64,000 bases of DNA. Source: Hathewaya proteolytica DSM 3090 (GTDB lineage Bacteria > Bacillota > Clostridia > Clostridiales > Clostridiaceae). Location: contig NZ_FRAD01000005.1 of assembly GCF_900142225.1 (NCBI RefSeq), positions 1 through 64,000 of the forward strand, in the 5' to 3' direction. Both the position numbers and the translations under genes were made by a program. Shown here piece by piece: positions 43,926-51,685 of this stretch (the stretch's first letter is position 1; every line of letters starts with the position of its first letter). The notes under the pieces were generated by a model. It saw only the letters and a list, made by a program, of their open reading frames with translations. It was not told the DNA's origin and ran no database searches.

Positions 43926-45173
43926 CTATGATTTAACCTGTTCTTTTGCGTTACGTTTTGCTTGTATTTTTGCTTTTACTGCCGTAACACTACCAAATAT
44001 ATCCTTGATTTCTTTACTTGTATTATTTTGGTTTAATATTAATAAATTTAATATATTTGTGTATTGTTCTAAATAAAATTTTTCATAAATAATCGAACTA
44101 CTGCCATAATTGGCATACAATACACTCTGAATATGAGTTTCGTTCATAATGCCCCAAACATCGCACGTCTTAATTTTTTCTTCTATAAACATATCCATAA
44201 TTTTAATTTTCTTCTGAACTGATTTAATACGATTATTTATAAATTTTTCTTTCATCTGCACTTGCATATCATCAATATTTTTATCATTTAATATTTCCTC
44301 ACATTTTACAAAATCTAATGTATGATGATGAATAGTATACGCATTATAACAAAGTTCAACTTCGACCTTAAAATTATCATATAATGCACAACAAATATCA
44401 AAATTAAGGTCTTCCCAAAATTCTTTTTGGTATTTTTCTGATAAACTAAATGCATCATTGACAGATTTTAATATTTTAATACTTTTACGTTTGCTCAACA
44501 TTTTTTCATGTTTAATATTGAATTTCTGTATAAATTTTTCTATTGCAACTTTAATTACTTCTGCTTCTGATTCTGCTTCTGTGACTGCTCTAGTTAATGT
44601 AACAACTTGCCCTTTGTCATTATAATCTAAATAATTTATAACATAGCCATACTCATAAATTAATCCATATTTTTCATTAAGATTTTTAAGTGCTGTAGCC
44701 ATTATACCTTTAACATTAGAATTAACATTGCTAAATAAATCTTTTACAACAATACTATTTTCCAATGCTTTTATACCTTTAAGATACAATATAAAATATT
44801 CTTCATTTTTTCTGCAAAAGTTGTAATTATCTGATGTTAGTAATTTTGTTGCTAGTAGATTATTTGTTAAATATAATATACTTTTATTTTGTTGCTTGTA
44901 TAAATAATCTAGTAATATGTACTGTAAATCTGCATAATCAGTTGTTGAATGTTTATGTGAATTTTCGTTCTGTCCATTATTAATACGATTATCTACTTTT
45001 TCCTTCTTAACATCATATAATTCTGTAAATTGATATTTCCTACCAACCTTTTCAAATTTGCCATAACACTCTAATTCTGATACTAGAGCTTTCCTACTAT
45101 TTGTACTATCTTTGTATTCTTTACCTATTATTTCTGCCCATTCCTTTAGGTTGTGTAACTCATAAATATTCAT
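43926..45173 (-). CDS. Phage protein with N-terminal winged-helix-like domain
   Basis: This 415-residue protein starts with NIYELHNLKEWAEIIGKEYK and GKFEKVGRKYQFTELYD (about 1-55), a compact region with the feel of a DNA-binding winged helix. The body is helical and Lys-rich without recognised motifs, and ends KAKIQAKRNAKEQVKS. It directly precedes the polymerase-like gene on the same strand, so the two may work together, for example in promoter recognition. That is inference from position only. Confidence 0.5.
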   Translation of the reverse strand: MNIYELHNLKEWAEIIGKEYKDSTNSRKALVSELECYGKFEKVGRKYQFTELYDVKKEKVDNRINNGQNENSHKHSTTDYADLQYILLDYLYKQQNKSILYLTNNLLATKLLTSDNYNFCRKNEEYFILYLKGIKALENSIVVKDLFSNVNSNVKGIMATALKNLNEKYGLIYEYGYVINYLDYNDKGQVVTLTRAVTEAESEAEVIKVAIEKFIQKFNIKHEKMLSKRKSIKILKSVNDAFSLSEKYQKEFWEDLNFDICCALYDNFKVEVELCYNAYTIHHHTLDFVKCEEILNDKNIDDMQVQMKEKFINNRIKSVQKKIKIMDMFIEEKIKTCDVWGIMNETHIQSVLYANYGSSSIIYEKFYLEQYTNILNLLILNQNNTSKEIKDIFGSVTAVKAKIQAKRNAKEQVKS

Positions 45174-45189
45174 ACTTTTTTAATCTCCT

Positions 45190-45375
45190 TTACTGATTAA
45201 ACTTTTTTCTTAAATTTCTTAAAGTTGCTATCGCTGCAATTATTTCATCATTTTTCTTGAAACTATAATACGTTTTACCTTCATCTGTAAATTTATAATA
45301 CTTAAAATTCAAATATGCCAATGCTTCTGCCAAATATTTATGTTCAATTACTGTAAATTTTTCATTATTAATCAT
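45190..45375 (-). CDS. Small phage protein of unknown function
   Basis: This 61-residue protein has a good ribosome site (AAGGAG). The sequence has an N-terminal helix (EHKYLAEALAYLNFKYYKFT) then a beta hairpin (TYYSFKKNDEIIAAI). It lies 16 bases upstream of the 415-residue gene. Its leader contains the long hairpin 45397-45468. Confidence 0.55.
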   Translation of the reverse strand: MINNEKFTVIEHKYLAEALAYLNFKYYKFTDEGKTYYSFKKNDEIIAAIATLRNLRKKFNQ

Positions 45376-45396
45376 ACTTAATCTCCTTTATATTTT

Positions 45397-45468
45397 AACC
45401 GACCAACATTCTAATCCTATATAATCTTTAAAGGGTTTAATTCATGAGGATTGGAATTATGGTCGGTT
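45397..45468 (-). ncRNA. Structured leader element H1
   Basis: Twenty-one-base arms (45397-45417 and 45448-45468) pair with three irregular positions and enclose a 30-base loop. The loop core ATAATCTTTAAAGGGTTTAA is almost the same as that of H2 (45632-45711), whereas the outer stem (AACCGACCA with TGGTCGGTT) is different. It lies in the 5' leader of the 61-residue gene, 22 bases before its start. Confidence 0.6.
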
Positions 45469-45631
45469 AATTTTTATATATTGATATTCACTTATTGCCA
45501 TTGTAAATAAAGGTGGCTTTCCCCTTGTTTGTTTCGCCTATCGGCTTCAAAAAAACAATTCCCCTTGCCCCCTCGTTTTCGTTCCTCAAACTTCACCCCC
45601 TAGGTAAACATTATTTACTTTTACTTTTTAT
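45469..45631 (-). other. G-rich (minus strand) noncoding spacer
   Basis: This spacer between H1 and H2 holds a stretch unusually rich in G on the minus strand (about 45555-45603, runs of four to five G). It also holds a small hairpin GCC-GATA-GGC followed by GAAAC (RC of 45532-45550). A near copy, GCC-ATA-GGC followed by GAAAG, occurs at 45857-45874. No open frame is convincing. It may be part of one structured RNA with H1 and H2. Confidence 0.4.
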
Positions 45632-45711
45632 AAAAAAGGGTACACTTTCCAATCACATATAATCTTTTAAAAGGGTTTAATTAATGGTGATTAGAATTAG
45701 TACCCTTTTTT
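45632..45711 (-). ncRNA. Structured element H2
   Basis: Twenty-five-base arms (45632-45656, 45687-45711) pair at 21 positions and enclose a 30-base loop nearly identical to H1. The outer stem AAAAAAGGGTAC/GTACCCTTTTTT has no similarity to the H1 outer stem. On the minus strand U residues follow, so it could also terminate transcription from the 45896-46663 gene. Confidence 0.6.
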
Positions 45712-45895
45712 ATCCTTGAGTTAGATAATTAATCATTGGACAGCTTCAGCTGGACAATACTCTTTTGTCTTTGTCTTTTGGGTGTGGGTTTCCCACTATA
45801 GACCTACTTTGTACTAGATTGGTATAACTCTAATGGGAATTTCCCATACCCTAACTTTCGCCTATGGCTCAAGAATTGATTTGATACTATCATAT
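45712..45895 (-). other. Noncoding stretch after the HicA-like gene
   Basis: This stretch has no convincing gene. It contains CAGCT-TC-AGCTG (about 45743-45754), the second GCC-ATA-GGC-GAAA hairpin (45857-45874) and palindromic bits ATGGGAATTTCCCAT near 45834-45848. Several short inverted repeats in 180 bases suggest structure or protein sites. Confidence 0.4.
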
Positions 45896-46663
45896 TTACA
45901 TCTGTTTTTGTATTTTGCAACTTAACCCTTTTCCCAAGGTATGTTGTGGCACTGGTATACTCTTGCTACCATTGTTATATATTTTATGATCTCCTTTTTG
46001 TCTGATAGCAGCATAACCATTTTCGGCTAATAGCTTATTCATTTTTTTATAATCAAATATTTTCTCAGTATTATTTTTTGTATACTGATTTTGTATTTGT
46101 AATGTCTTGTCCACAAATTTATTTTTATCAATTTCCTTTATTCTTTTGTCCATTTGTAATTGTAAAACCTCAAGGTAATTGGCATAGTTTTGTTTTAGAT
46201 CGTTCATCATTTCAACAAAATATATATTGTAAATTTCTTGCATCATTATATTGTTTATAAAATTCATGCGATTAACAATATTACCTTTAATAAATTTAAA
46301 ATTATTGCTCACTTTTTGGTGATTTATTGTTTTTGCTATGTCTATACAAGCATCTATAGTTGCTAATTGTTCAATTACATTTCTATTAAAAACATTGTTA
46401 ATAATATCTGCTATTTTCTTTTTTACATACTCATAAAACTCATCCATACCCTTTTCTAAAATACCGTCTGTTATTGGTTTTATATTGTGTATAGAAGTGT
46501 TTTTTATAATGTAATTAAGTGTTTCACATAGCTCATCATATTTTTTATCAAATTCCTTTTTAACCCCTGCGTAAGCCTTATCAATATTGCTAATAAAAAG
46601 ACTTTCTAATTGTTTTTGTGCTTCCCTAAATTCTGTTTCTAAGCTTTTTCTTACAAAATTCAT
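45896..46663 (-). CDS. Helical protein with C-terminal HicA-like toxin domain
   Basis: This 255-residue protein has about 195 helical residues and a C-terminal HicA-like mRNA-interferase fold. The fold is visible as KKMNKLLAENGYAAIRQKGD, then HKIYNNGSKSIPVPQHTLG, then GKGLSCKIQKQM. The catalytic-type His of HicA (GSH in the family) is present as GDH. HicA normally stands alone beside the antitoxin HicB; no HicB is seen here. The N-terminal half resembles no domain I recognise. It may be a modified toxin, an exclusion factor or a nucleic-acid-binding protein. Confidence 0.65.
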   Translation of the reverse strand: MNFVRKSLETEFREAQKQLESLFISNIDKAYAGVKKEFDKKYDELCETLNYIIKNTSIHNIKPITDGILEKGMDEFYEYVKKKIADIINNVFNRNVIEQLATIDACIDIAKTINHQKVSNNFKFIKGNIVNRMNFINNIMMQEIYNIYFVEMMNDLKQNYANYLEVLQLQMDKRIKEIDKNKFVDKTLQIQNQYTKNNTEKIFDYKKMNKLLAENGYAAIRQKGDHKIYNNGSKSIPVPQHTLGKGLSCKIQKQM

Positions 46664-46804
46664 CGAAACCCTCCTGTTTCCTATTTTTTAGTTTTTCGTT
46701 TGCAAACGAATAAGTGTTTAAAATACAAATTTTAACTACTAGTATCTATTTGCTTTATAGTGCGTTTTAAATGATGTAAATGATATAAGTATAGGTATTA
46801 GGTA

Positions 46805-46851
46805 CTATACTTTAATATAAACGTGTTTTGCCTACCATTTAATCACGTTTA
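46805..46851 (-). repeat. 18-11-18 element, leftward copy
   Basis: On the minus strand TAAACGTGATTAAATGGT, an 11-base spacer and GTTTATATTAAAGTATAG form a 47-bp element. An identical pair of 18-mers with the same spacing lies at 50340-50386 on the plus strand. In this copy TAAACGTG also pairs with CACGTTTA as an inverted repeat. It points toward the 45896-46663 gene, whose start is 142 bases away. Confidence 0.85.
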
Positions 46852-46887
46852 TAGCCATCTTCCCAGGGTGGGAATGTGCTAATATAG

Positions 46888-47751
46888 TTATTTATTTTTC
46901 TTCTTTAACAGCTTGATATAATCTTTCAGTAATGATTGTTCTACTTCGTTCCATACATCATTTATGTTAGTAGTTTTAAAATAATATAATATAGTGCTAA
47001 TTGAAATACCTCTATCAAAATAGTTATCTATACATATTTCTAATTCTTTTAGACTTACTCTTTTACTATTATCAACATAAATTTGTTTTAAATTTTGCAT
47101 AATATAATTTTTACTATATATTCTTTTATCAAGTGCTAGTTCGTCTACTTTACTTAAACGTTTAACTTCATTAAAACTTCCAAATCTAAATTGGAATATT
47201 CCTATACATGGCATATTTTTACTTTGTTCAATATCAAATCTAGTGGCAACTCTACCTAGTTGTAAGCAGAATGCCTTATAAATATTTAATAGTTCCTCAT
47301 CTGATACATTATTATATTGTCCATAATGTGTTTTCATCTCGTGTTCTAGTCCAATTTCTGTAATAAAATCATAATAAGTAATGCCTAAAACACTATTAAT
47401 ACTGCATGGTCTAATTCCGTATTTAATTATTTCATTTGTGTTTGGTATATATCCTAGTTCATTATATATTTTATATATTTTATTTTTATATTTAGTGTAA
47501 TATTTTTGCATATGTTCTTTATCTTTTTTGTATCTTTTTCTTTCAGTATTTCTAACCCCTATTCTTACCAAGGTTTGTGCATATGTCATATTTAATTTGC
47601 TTTTTAATATATGTTGTGTAGGTGAATTTGCATCTTTAAAAAATTCTATTGCATTTTTAGGTTTTAGCTTATAGTATTGTTCTTTAAATACTTGTAATAT
47701 TTCATCATTAGTCATTTCATTATAATTTAATCTTGCCTTTCCTTGTGCCAT
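46888..47751 (-). CDS. DNA-binding protein with HNH-associated homing repeats
   Basis: This 287-residue protein starts at the ATG at 47751 after AGGAGGGG; an upstream in-frame ATG lacks this. It contains repeats typical of homing-endonuclease-associated proteins, best seen in LLNIYKAFCLQLGRVATRFD followed by PCIGIFQFRFGSFNEVKR. Weaker copies appear near 20-60 and 105-160. No nuclease motif is evident. It probably binds DNA at a long site, perhaps as a regulator. It lies at the left end of the region bounded by the two 18-11-18 elements. Confidence 0.7.
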   Translation of the reverse strand: MAQGKARLNYNEMTNDEILQVFKEQYYKLKPKNAIEFFKDANSPTQHILKSKLNMTYAQTLVRIGVRNTERKRYKKDKEHMQKYYTKYKNKIYKIYNELGYIPNTNEIIKYGIRPCSINSVLGITYYDFITEIGLEHEMKTHYGQYNNVSDEELLNIYKAFCLQLGRVATRFDIEQSKNMPCIGIFQFRFGSFNEVKRLSKVDELALDKRIYSKNYIMQNLKQIYVDNSKRVSLKELEICIDNYFDRGISISTILYYFKTTNINDVWNEVEQSLLKDYIKLLKKKNK

Positions 47752-47771
47752 ACCAACCCCTCCTGTGTAGT

Positions 47772-47803
47772 GTATCAAAGGGAGCTTGTACACTCCCTAT
47801 GAT
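47772..47803 (-). terminator. Hairpin between the 178-residue and 287-residue genes
   Basis: AGGGAG pairs with CTCCCT around an 8-base loop, with extra flanking pairs (GTATCA/TGATGTA). It could terminate transcripts of the upstream gene or fold in the leader of the next. Confidence 0.55.
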
Positions 47804-47811
47804 GTATTATG

Positions 47812-48348
47812 TTAGTTATTCTTGTATATAATTGCATTAACTGTTTTTATATTACTGCATGATGTTTGTGTTGTAAGTGTATCTTTAATGTAGTCTATAT
47901 AATATTCTGGGAACTGTGTTTCTGCCAATTTTTCAAGCTTTATAACAGATTCACCCCAAAAATCATCGGTTTCATCTATATCTATTTCTACACTTATTTC
48001 ACGTACTACATCATACCAATATTCTAATAAAGCTATTTTTAAATCATATTCAAGCTCTCCAAAACTAACTACATTTAAAGCATCTCCCAAAGCATTATCA
48101 ATCGATTCATCTATAGTTTCAAAATTATTTGTACAACTAATATAGACATACACTTTCTGTCCTTCTACGTAGTGTTCTGTTAATAATTCTTCTAGTTGTT
48201 GTTTATATTCCTCAGGTTCCTCATCTTCATCATACTTTAATAAATCTACCCGTTGTAATGCATAAATAAAGTCTTCTTTACTGTTAATATCTTCTATAAC
48301 ATAATAATCTCTATCATTTATAGCATATAGTATTTCTGTTTTTGTCAT
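47812..48348 (-). CDS. Acidic phage protein of unknown function
   Basis: This 178-residue protein is strongly acidic (many Asp/Glu, for example DEDEEPEEYKQQLEELLTEH and VEIDIDETDDFWGE). Strong acidity is common in phage DNA-mimic or anti-defence proteins, but no such family is recognised. The leader contains hairpin motif copy 3 (48365-48384). It stands between the 155-residue acidic gene and the HNH-repeat gene. Confidence 0.55.
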   Translation of the reverse strand: MTKTEILYAINDRDYYVIEDINSKEDFIYALQRVDLLKYDEDEEPEEYKQQLEELLTEHYVEGQKVYVYISCTNNFETIDESIDNALGDALNVVSFGELEYDLKIALLEYWYDVVREISVEIDIDETDDFWGESVIKLEKLAETQFPEYYIDYIKDTLTTQTSCSNIKTVNAIIYKNN

Positions 48349-48364
48349 CTTTATCTCTCCTCAT

Positions 48365-48384
48365 GTTTTAAGTCCTTTAGACTA
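48365..48384 (-). promoter_or_regulatory. Leader hairpin motif, copy 3
   Basis: Minus-strand TAGTCTAAAGGACTTAAAAC ends 16 bases before the 47812-48348 start codon. The stem AGTC/GACT is the same as in copies 1 and 2, with loop TAAAG. Confidence 0.5.
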
Positions 48385-48441
48385 TTTATTTTTATTATAT
48401 TTTTAAACACATACGTAAAACTAAGCTATCTAAAGCAAACA

Positions 48442-48561
48442 CTATATATTCAAATTTAATTTCTTGTATCCATTGATTTTAACTGATTTTGGCGAATTGA
48501 CAGCTTGTCCACTAGGAGTTAAAATATTTGTAGTTAGTAGTAGTTTATCACCTCGTTTCAA
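48442..48561 (-). pseudogene. Possible short gene remnant
   Basis: A 39-codon frame opening at a TTG (48561) reads KRGDKLLLTTNILTPSGQAV then NSPKSVKINGYKK, which looks like protein. The other frame continues with WIQEIKFEYIVFALDSL to about 48395, which also looks coding. There is no ribosome site before the TTG. A broken or frameshifted small phage gene is the simplest reading, with low certainty. Confidence 0.3.
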
Positions 48562-48607
48562 TTAAATATTAAATAATAAAAGTTATATATTAGTAATTTT
48601 TGAATTA

Positions 48608-48656
48608 GGACAAAAGGATAACAACATTAACAGGTATTATTATCCTGTATTTGTCC
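48608..48656 (-). terminator. Two-part hairpin after the 155-residue gene
   Basis: GGACAAA with AGGATAA (48608-48621) pairs with TTATCCT and TTTGTCC (48640-48646, 48650-48656), separated by a 3-base bulge on one side; the loop is 18 bases. It is about 120 bases after the stop at 48779 on the minus strand. No clear U run follows, so it may be a structural element rather than a terminator. Confidence 0.5.
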
Positions 48657-48778
48657 CAGTTCTTAAGCATATCATATTTTTAGAGTATAAGTAAAATGTC
48701 GAATTTACTTATATTTTTTTATTTTATGGCAAAATACAAGCTTTTTCTTTAATTATCACCCTATTTTTAACTTTCTTA

Positions 48779-49246
48779 TTAGTGTAGCATAACCATTTCT
48801 GTTTGTACTGTTCCGTTTTCCTTTTGGTATAAGTTGTAAACGTATTTCAAATCTGCTTTCTTTACTTTTGTTACAATTTCTGCATATGTTAAACTGTCGT
48901 TAAAATTTACACTTGCTAACTCTTCTGCTTCTGTAATTTGCTTTTGTAATTCTTGCCAAATCGGTGTATGTGCTATGTGTTTTATACACACCCAATTACC
49001 TGTACAACTATTAATTAGTTCGTCTGTCTCTGCTCCCCATATATCCCTAGCATCTTCTAAAATTGCTTGTACCATTTCTTTAGTGTTGTATGCGTAAATA
49101 CCATTTGTTAATCTGTACTCTTCGTCTTCGTCACCTACATAGTTTAAATCTTCTAGCATGTCCACTGTAGCTACTTCAAACTCTTCTGCTTCTAACCCTT
49201 CTACGTTTGTTACAATACCCTCGTCTGTTAAAAATAATCTTATCAT
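48779..49246 (-). CDS. First leftward phage gene of the switch, acidic protein
   Basis: This 155-residue acidic protein is not recognised. It includes RLTNGIYAYNTKEMVQAILE and a Cys/Trp-containing SCTGNWVCIKHIAHTPIWQE. The ribosome site AAGGAGAGG is strong. It is the first gene leftward of the divergent control region and has a consensus promoter at 49305-49333, so it is likely expressed early in the phage cycle. Confidence 0.55.
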   Translation of the reverse strand: MIRLFLTDEGIVTNVEGLEAEEFEVATVDMLEDLNYVGDEDEEYRLTNGIYAYNTKEMVQAILEDARDIWGAETDELINSCTGNWVCIKHIAHTPIWQELQKQITEAEELASVNFNDSLTYAEIVTKVKKADLKYVYNLYQKENGTVQTEMVMLH

Positions 49247-49304
49247 TTTAACCTCTCCTTTAAAATTATTATTTTTTATCTTACCAATTTTTAAGATTAA
49301 CTTA

Positions 49305-49333
49305 ATAATACTCCGCTAGAATTATTCTGTCAA
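49305..49333 (-). promoter_or_regulatory. Leftward sigma-A promoter of the phage switch
   Basis: On the minus strand TTGACA (49328-49333), a 17-base spacer and TATTAT (49305-49310) form a near-consensus promoter firing toward the 155-residue gene. It faces away from the Cro/CI-type gene at 49515, so the region 49247-49514 is a divergent control region. Confidence 0.75.
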
Positions 49334-49514
49334 GCATTTTTTTTAAATATTTTTTATCTATATTTTTTATTATTTAATTATGTATATTATTATAATTAAT
49401 AACTTATAATTATTTTTTATTATTTAATATTAATTATATGCTTTTCTAATATATTATGCTATAATATACTACATAGATTATTGAGTATTATAGGATTATA
49501 GGAGATAAAAAGAT

Positions 49515-49715
49515 ATGATAAAAGTAAAAATAACTGATATTCTTGAAGAACAAGAACGTAGCATAAGATGGTTAGCACAAAAATGTGATATACATTACAG
49601 TACAGTATATAAGTTTTGTACAAATCAGACCGAGTCTGTTAATTTTGAAATGTTAGATAAAATCTGTGATGTCTTGCATTGCAAGGTTTCTGATGTATTA
49701 GAAAGAGTTAAATAA
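49515..49715 (+). CDS. Cro/CI-type helix-turn-helix regulator
   Basis: This 66-residue protein consists only of an HTH_3-like domain: RSIRWLAQKCDIHYSTVYKFCTNQ holds helices 2 and 3, and EMLDKICDVLHCKVSDVLE ends the domain. It is the only confident plus-strand gene in the phage and is divergent from all others. It is therefore the best candidate for the lysogeny repressor or its antagonist. The upstream region has an extended -10 (TGCTATAAT, about 49458-49466) and AT-rich inverted repeats that could be operators. Confidence 0.85.
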   Translation: MIKVKITDILEEQERSIRWLAQKCDIHYSTVYKFCTNQTESVNFEMLDKICDVLHCKVSDVLERVK

Positions 49716-49750
49716 TTTATTTCTTAATATTAAATGAGCACCAACCCCCT

Positions 49751-49783
49751 AAACTCGGTAACGAAAATGTTATCGGGTTTTTT
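49751..49783 (+). terminator. Terminator of the regulator gene
   Basis: AAACTCGGTAAC pairs with GTTATCGGGTTT (two G-U pairs), loop GAAAAT, followed by six U. It lies 36 bases after the stop. Confidence 0.85.
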
Positions 49784-50339
49784 ATTAATTAAGATTAAGA
49801 TAAATTATTTATTTAGATCTAAACTAAAAAAATCGTTTAACAAGGGTACACATTGTTTACATATCAGCTCCTGCCACTCTAACTATTAGTTATACCCTTC
49901 ACAAACCCATTGGATTGGTAGCAAAAAGTGAGTTATATGAGAGTATACAAGTATTTTGTATAAGTAATCACTTGCATTATTTTTATTAATTATATATACG
50001 TTATTATTTTACGTTTTAAAGCATTGCGAATGTATCTAATGAATAAGTAATGGTATAAGGGTAAATAAAGCTATTTTGAGGGATATTTGAACGGTATAAT
50101 GGGGATTGAGAGGTTATGTGAATATGATGAGTATGTGAGGGAATGGTGTTCCCCAAGCTAATTTTTATTTTGGTAAACGATTTTTCGTTTGAACAACGCA
50201 AAAGTTTGCTGTTCAAATTGCTATCATTTTGAGTGATAGCGGCAAAAAAGACTATCCAAAATTGAATAGTCCTGTAGTCGTAATTCACGATATATGATAT
50301 TTATGAGGTCGTTACTAGTGACCCCTATTTAACAACCCG
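49784..50339. other. Long noncoding phage region, left part
   Basis: This part holds no convincing gene. A minus-strand open frame at 50016-50288 has poor composition and no ribosome site. Hairpins seen are AAGGGTA/TACCCTT (49839-49899, outer stem like H2), GCTATCA/TGATAGC (50220-50241) and GACTATCC/GAATAGTC (50250-50271). Confidence 0.5.
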
Positions 50340-50386
50340 TAAACGTGATTAAATGGTTACTAAAAGTGGTTTATATTAAAGTATAG
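50340..50386 (+). repeat. 18-11-18 element, rightward copy
   Basis: Plus-strand TAAACGTGATTAAATGGT and GTTTATATTAAAGTATAG with an 11-base spacer match the minus-strand copy at 46805-46851 in all 36 outer bases. The spacers are largely different. It points into the noncoding region 50390-51186. Confidence 0.85.
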
Positions 50387-51095
50387 GGATGAGATGATTA
50401 ATTATAGGAATGGTACATTTAAAATGAAGTATAGAGTGATATAGTTAACGTGTACTTGAGATGGAAACGTTAAAGTGGGTTGATATAGTCAACTTAAATT
50501 TGGAAAAAGCTAAATAGCTTTATGTGAGGTAATGATTATTTACTCCACATGCCCAAAATGGGAACATGAAAGTGAAGTAAGATTATCTGACTTCTGAAAG
50601 TGCAAAGTTGAGCTATGAGGGTTTAAGATTATCTGTAAGCTCTAAAACATAACCTTACTAAGGTTCACTATAACATAACTTCTGCTAGAAGTTAACCCAA
50701 GGAAGTAGTTTTAACCTACTCCCTTTATAATGTTGTATCGCTTTGATACTTTTATTTATTAATTGTTATTTTAATTTTATTAATTAATTTTATTCCCTGC
50801 CTATAATATACTTAATTTTTAATTCTTATACTCTTAATTCTTTGGGGGACTTTCATGTCCTTTTTGATTGGTACTCCATGTCCCATACAATCGGACATTT
50901 TTGTCCAAAACCTAAAATTTAATGATATTTGATACCTATTTTATGTCGGAATTGATTTCACAAATCGGCAAAATGGGTTTCGCATTTCAGAGAAAGCAAA
51001 AAATGTATTTTATAAATTAATTATGAATTAATTTTTTATATGACAAATAGGCTTATCTACTGTATATTTTAAAAAATATGTGGTATAATAAACCT
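50387..51095 (+). other. Long noncoding phage region, right part, rich in hairpins
   Basis: No gene is seen on either strand. Successive plus-strand hairpins are GAAGT/ACTTC (50586-50605) and GAGCT/AGCTC (50621-50644), which both show the same loop word TAAGATTATCTG. AACTTC/GAAGTT (50672-50690) and GGAAGTAG/CTACTCC (50699-50721) follow. A direct repeat GATATAGT(T/C)AAC lies at about 50439-50450 and 50483-50494. The density suggests a structured transcript or a replication/control region. Confidence 0.45.
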
Positions 51096-51187
51096 AATGT
51101 GAAATATTAAATTACGTTTCGGATTTTTCCGAATCGCTTGGGATTTATCCCACTCAAGAGCCTAGGTCGATACTAGGTTCTTTTTTA
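51096..51187 (+). ncRNA. Candidate small RNA with three hairpins
   Basis: An extended -10 promoter (TGGTATAAT, 51081-51089) precedes about 90 bases with three successive hairpins: CGGA-TTTT-TCCG, GGGA-TTTA-TCCC and the terminator at 51156-51186. It is convergent with the winged-helix gene, whose end it touches. No long open frame lies within it. It is predicted from signals only. Confidence 0.45.
51156..51186 (+). terminator. Plus-strand terminator at the end of the noncoding region
   Basis: AAGAGCCTAG pairs with CTAGGTTCTT (one G-U pair) around a five-base loop and is followed by UUUUUU. It stops plus-strand transcription before the oppositely oriented gene at 51185. Confidence 0.8.
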
Positions 51188-51685
51188 TTCCCAACCCAAT
51201 AACTTATATTCTAGTGATAAATAATAATTAGGATCTCGTTGTTCATAATTGCAGAAATTATCTACTTTCTTCGGCTTATTTTTAGCCACGGACTTTATTT
51301 CCTTCACGATTGGATTATTTTGTCCATTCGTTACATTTTTTTGTGTAGTCGTAGGCTTTAAATCCTTAGTTTTTTCCTTGACAGTGTGATTGATATTGCT
51401 GAAGAATTGTTTTACTTTAGCAAAAACAGTATAAATATTACTTATACTACCCCTTCTACGCTTATTGATTAGTTTAGCATTAACTAATTCTGAAATATAT
51501 CTGCTTACCTGTTTTACACTTCTTCCTAGTTTTTCTGCTAAATATTTTAGGGAAGGGTAACAATAGTCTTTATCCTGACACATACTTAGTAACATTTGAT
51601 AACATCTGTAAGCTCCCATGCTTAAGTTTACATCATCCATTATATAATTTTCTGATATGGTATAGCCTTTACGTTTATCTAACAT
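51185..51685 (-). CDS. Winged-helix phage protein, paralogue A
   Basis: This 166-residue protein has an N-terminal winged helix (about 20-95): NLSMGAYRCYQMLLSMCQDK then SLKYLAEKLGRSVKQVSRYI. A Lys/Thr-rich tail follows. Domains of this kind occur in replication initiators and phage regulators. The preceding gene (51675-51926) encodes a shorter version of the same domain and overlaps by 11 bases. It could be an excision or replication factor given its closeness to the integrase. Confidence 0.7.
   Translation of the reverse strand: MLDKRKGYTISENYIMDDVNLSMGAYRCYQMLLSMCQDKDYCYPSLKYLAEKLGRSVKQVSRYISELVNAKLINKRRRGSISNIYTVFAKVKQFFSNINHTVKEKTKDLKPTTTQKNVTNGQNNPIVKEIKSVAKNKPKKVDNFCNYEQRDPNYYLSLEYKLLGWE

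Noticed and set aside
45397..45711. CRISPR array or tandem repeat
   Set aside because: Only two copies are present, 235 bases apart, and the similarity is in hairpin loops rather than in regular repeat-spacer units. No cas genes are in the window.
45712..45895. Group II intron or riboswitch
   Set aside because: No domain V-like hairpin, reverse transcriptase or known aptamer consensus was found; only small hairpins can be shown.
50016..50288. A 90-codon minus-strand open frame in the phage noncoding region
   Set aside because: It has no ribosome site, its composition is unlike neighbouring proteins (rich in Ser, His, Ile repeats), and it is crossed by clear hairpins.
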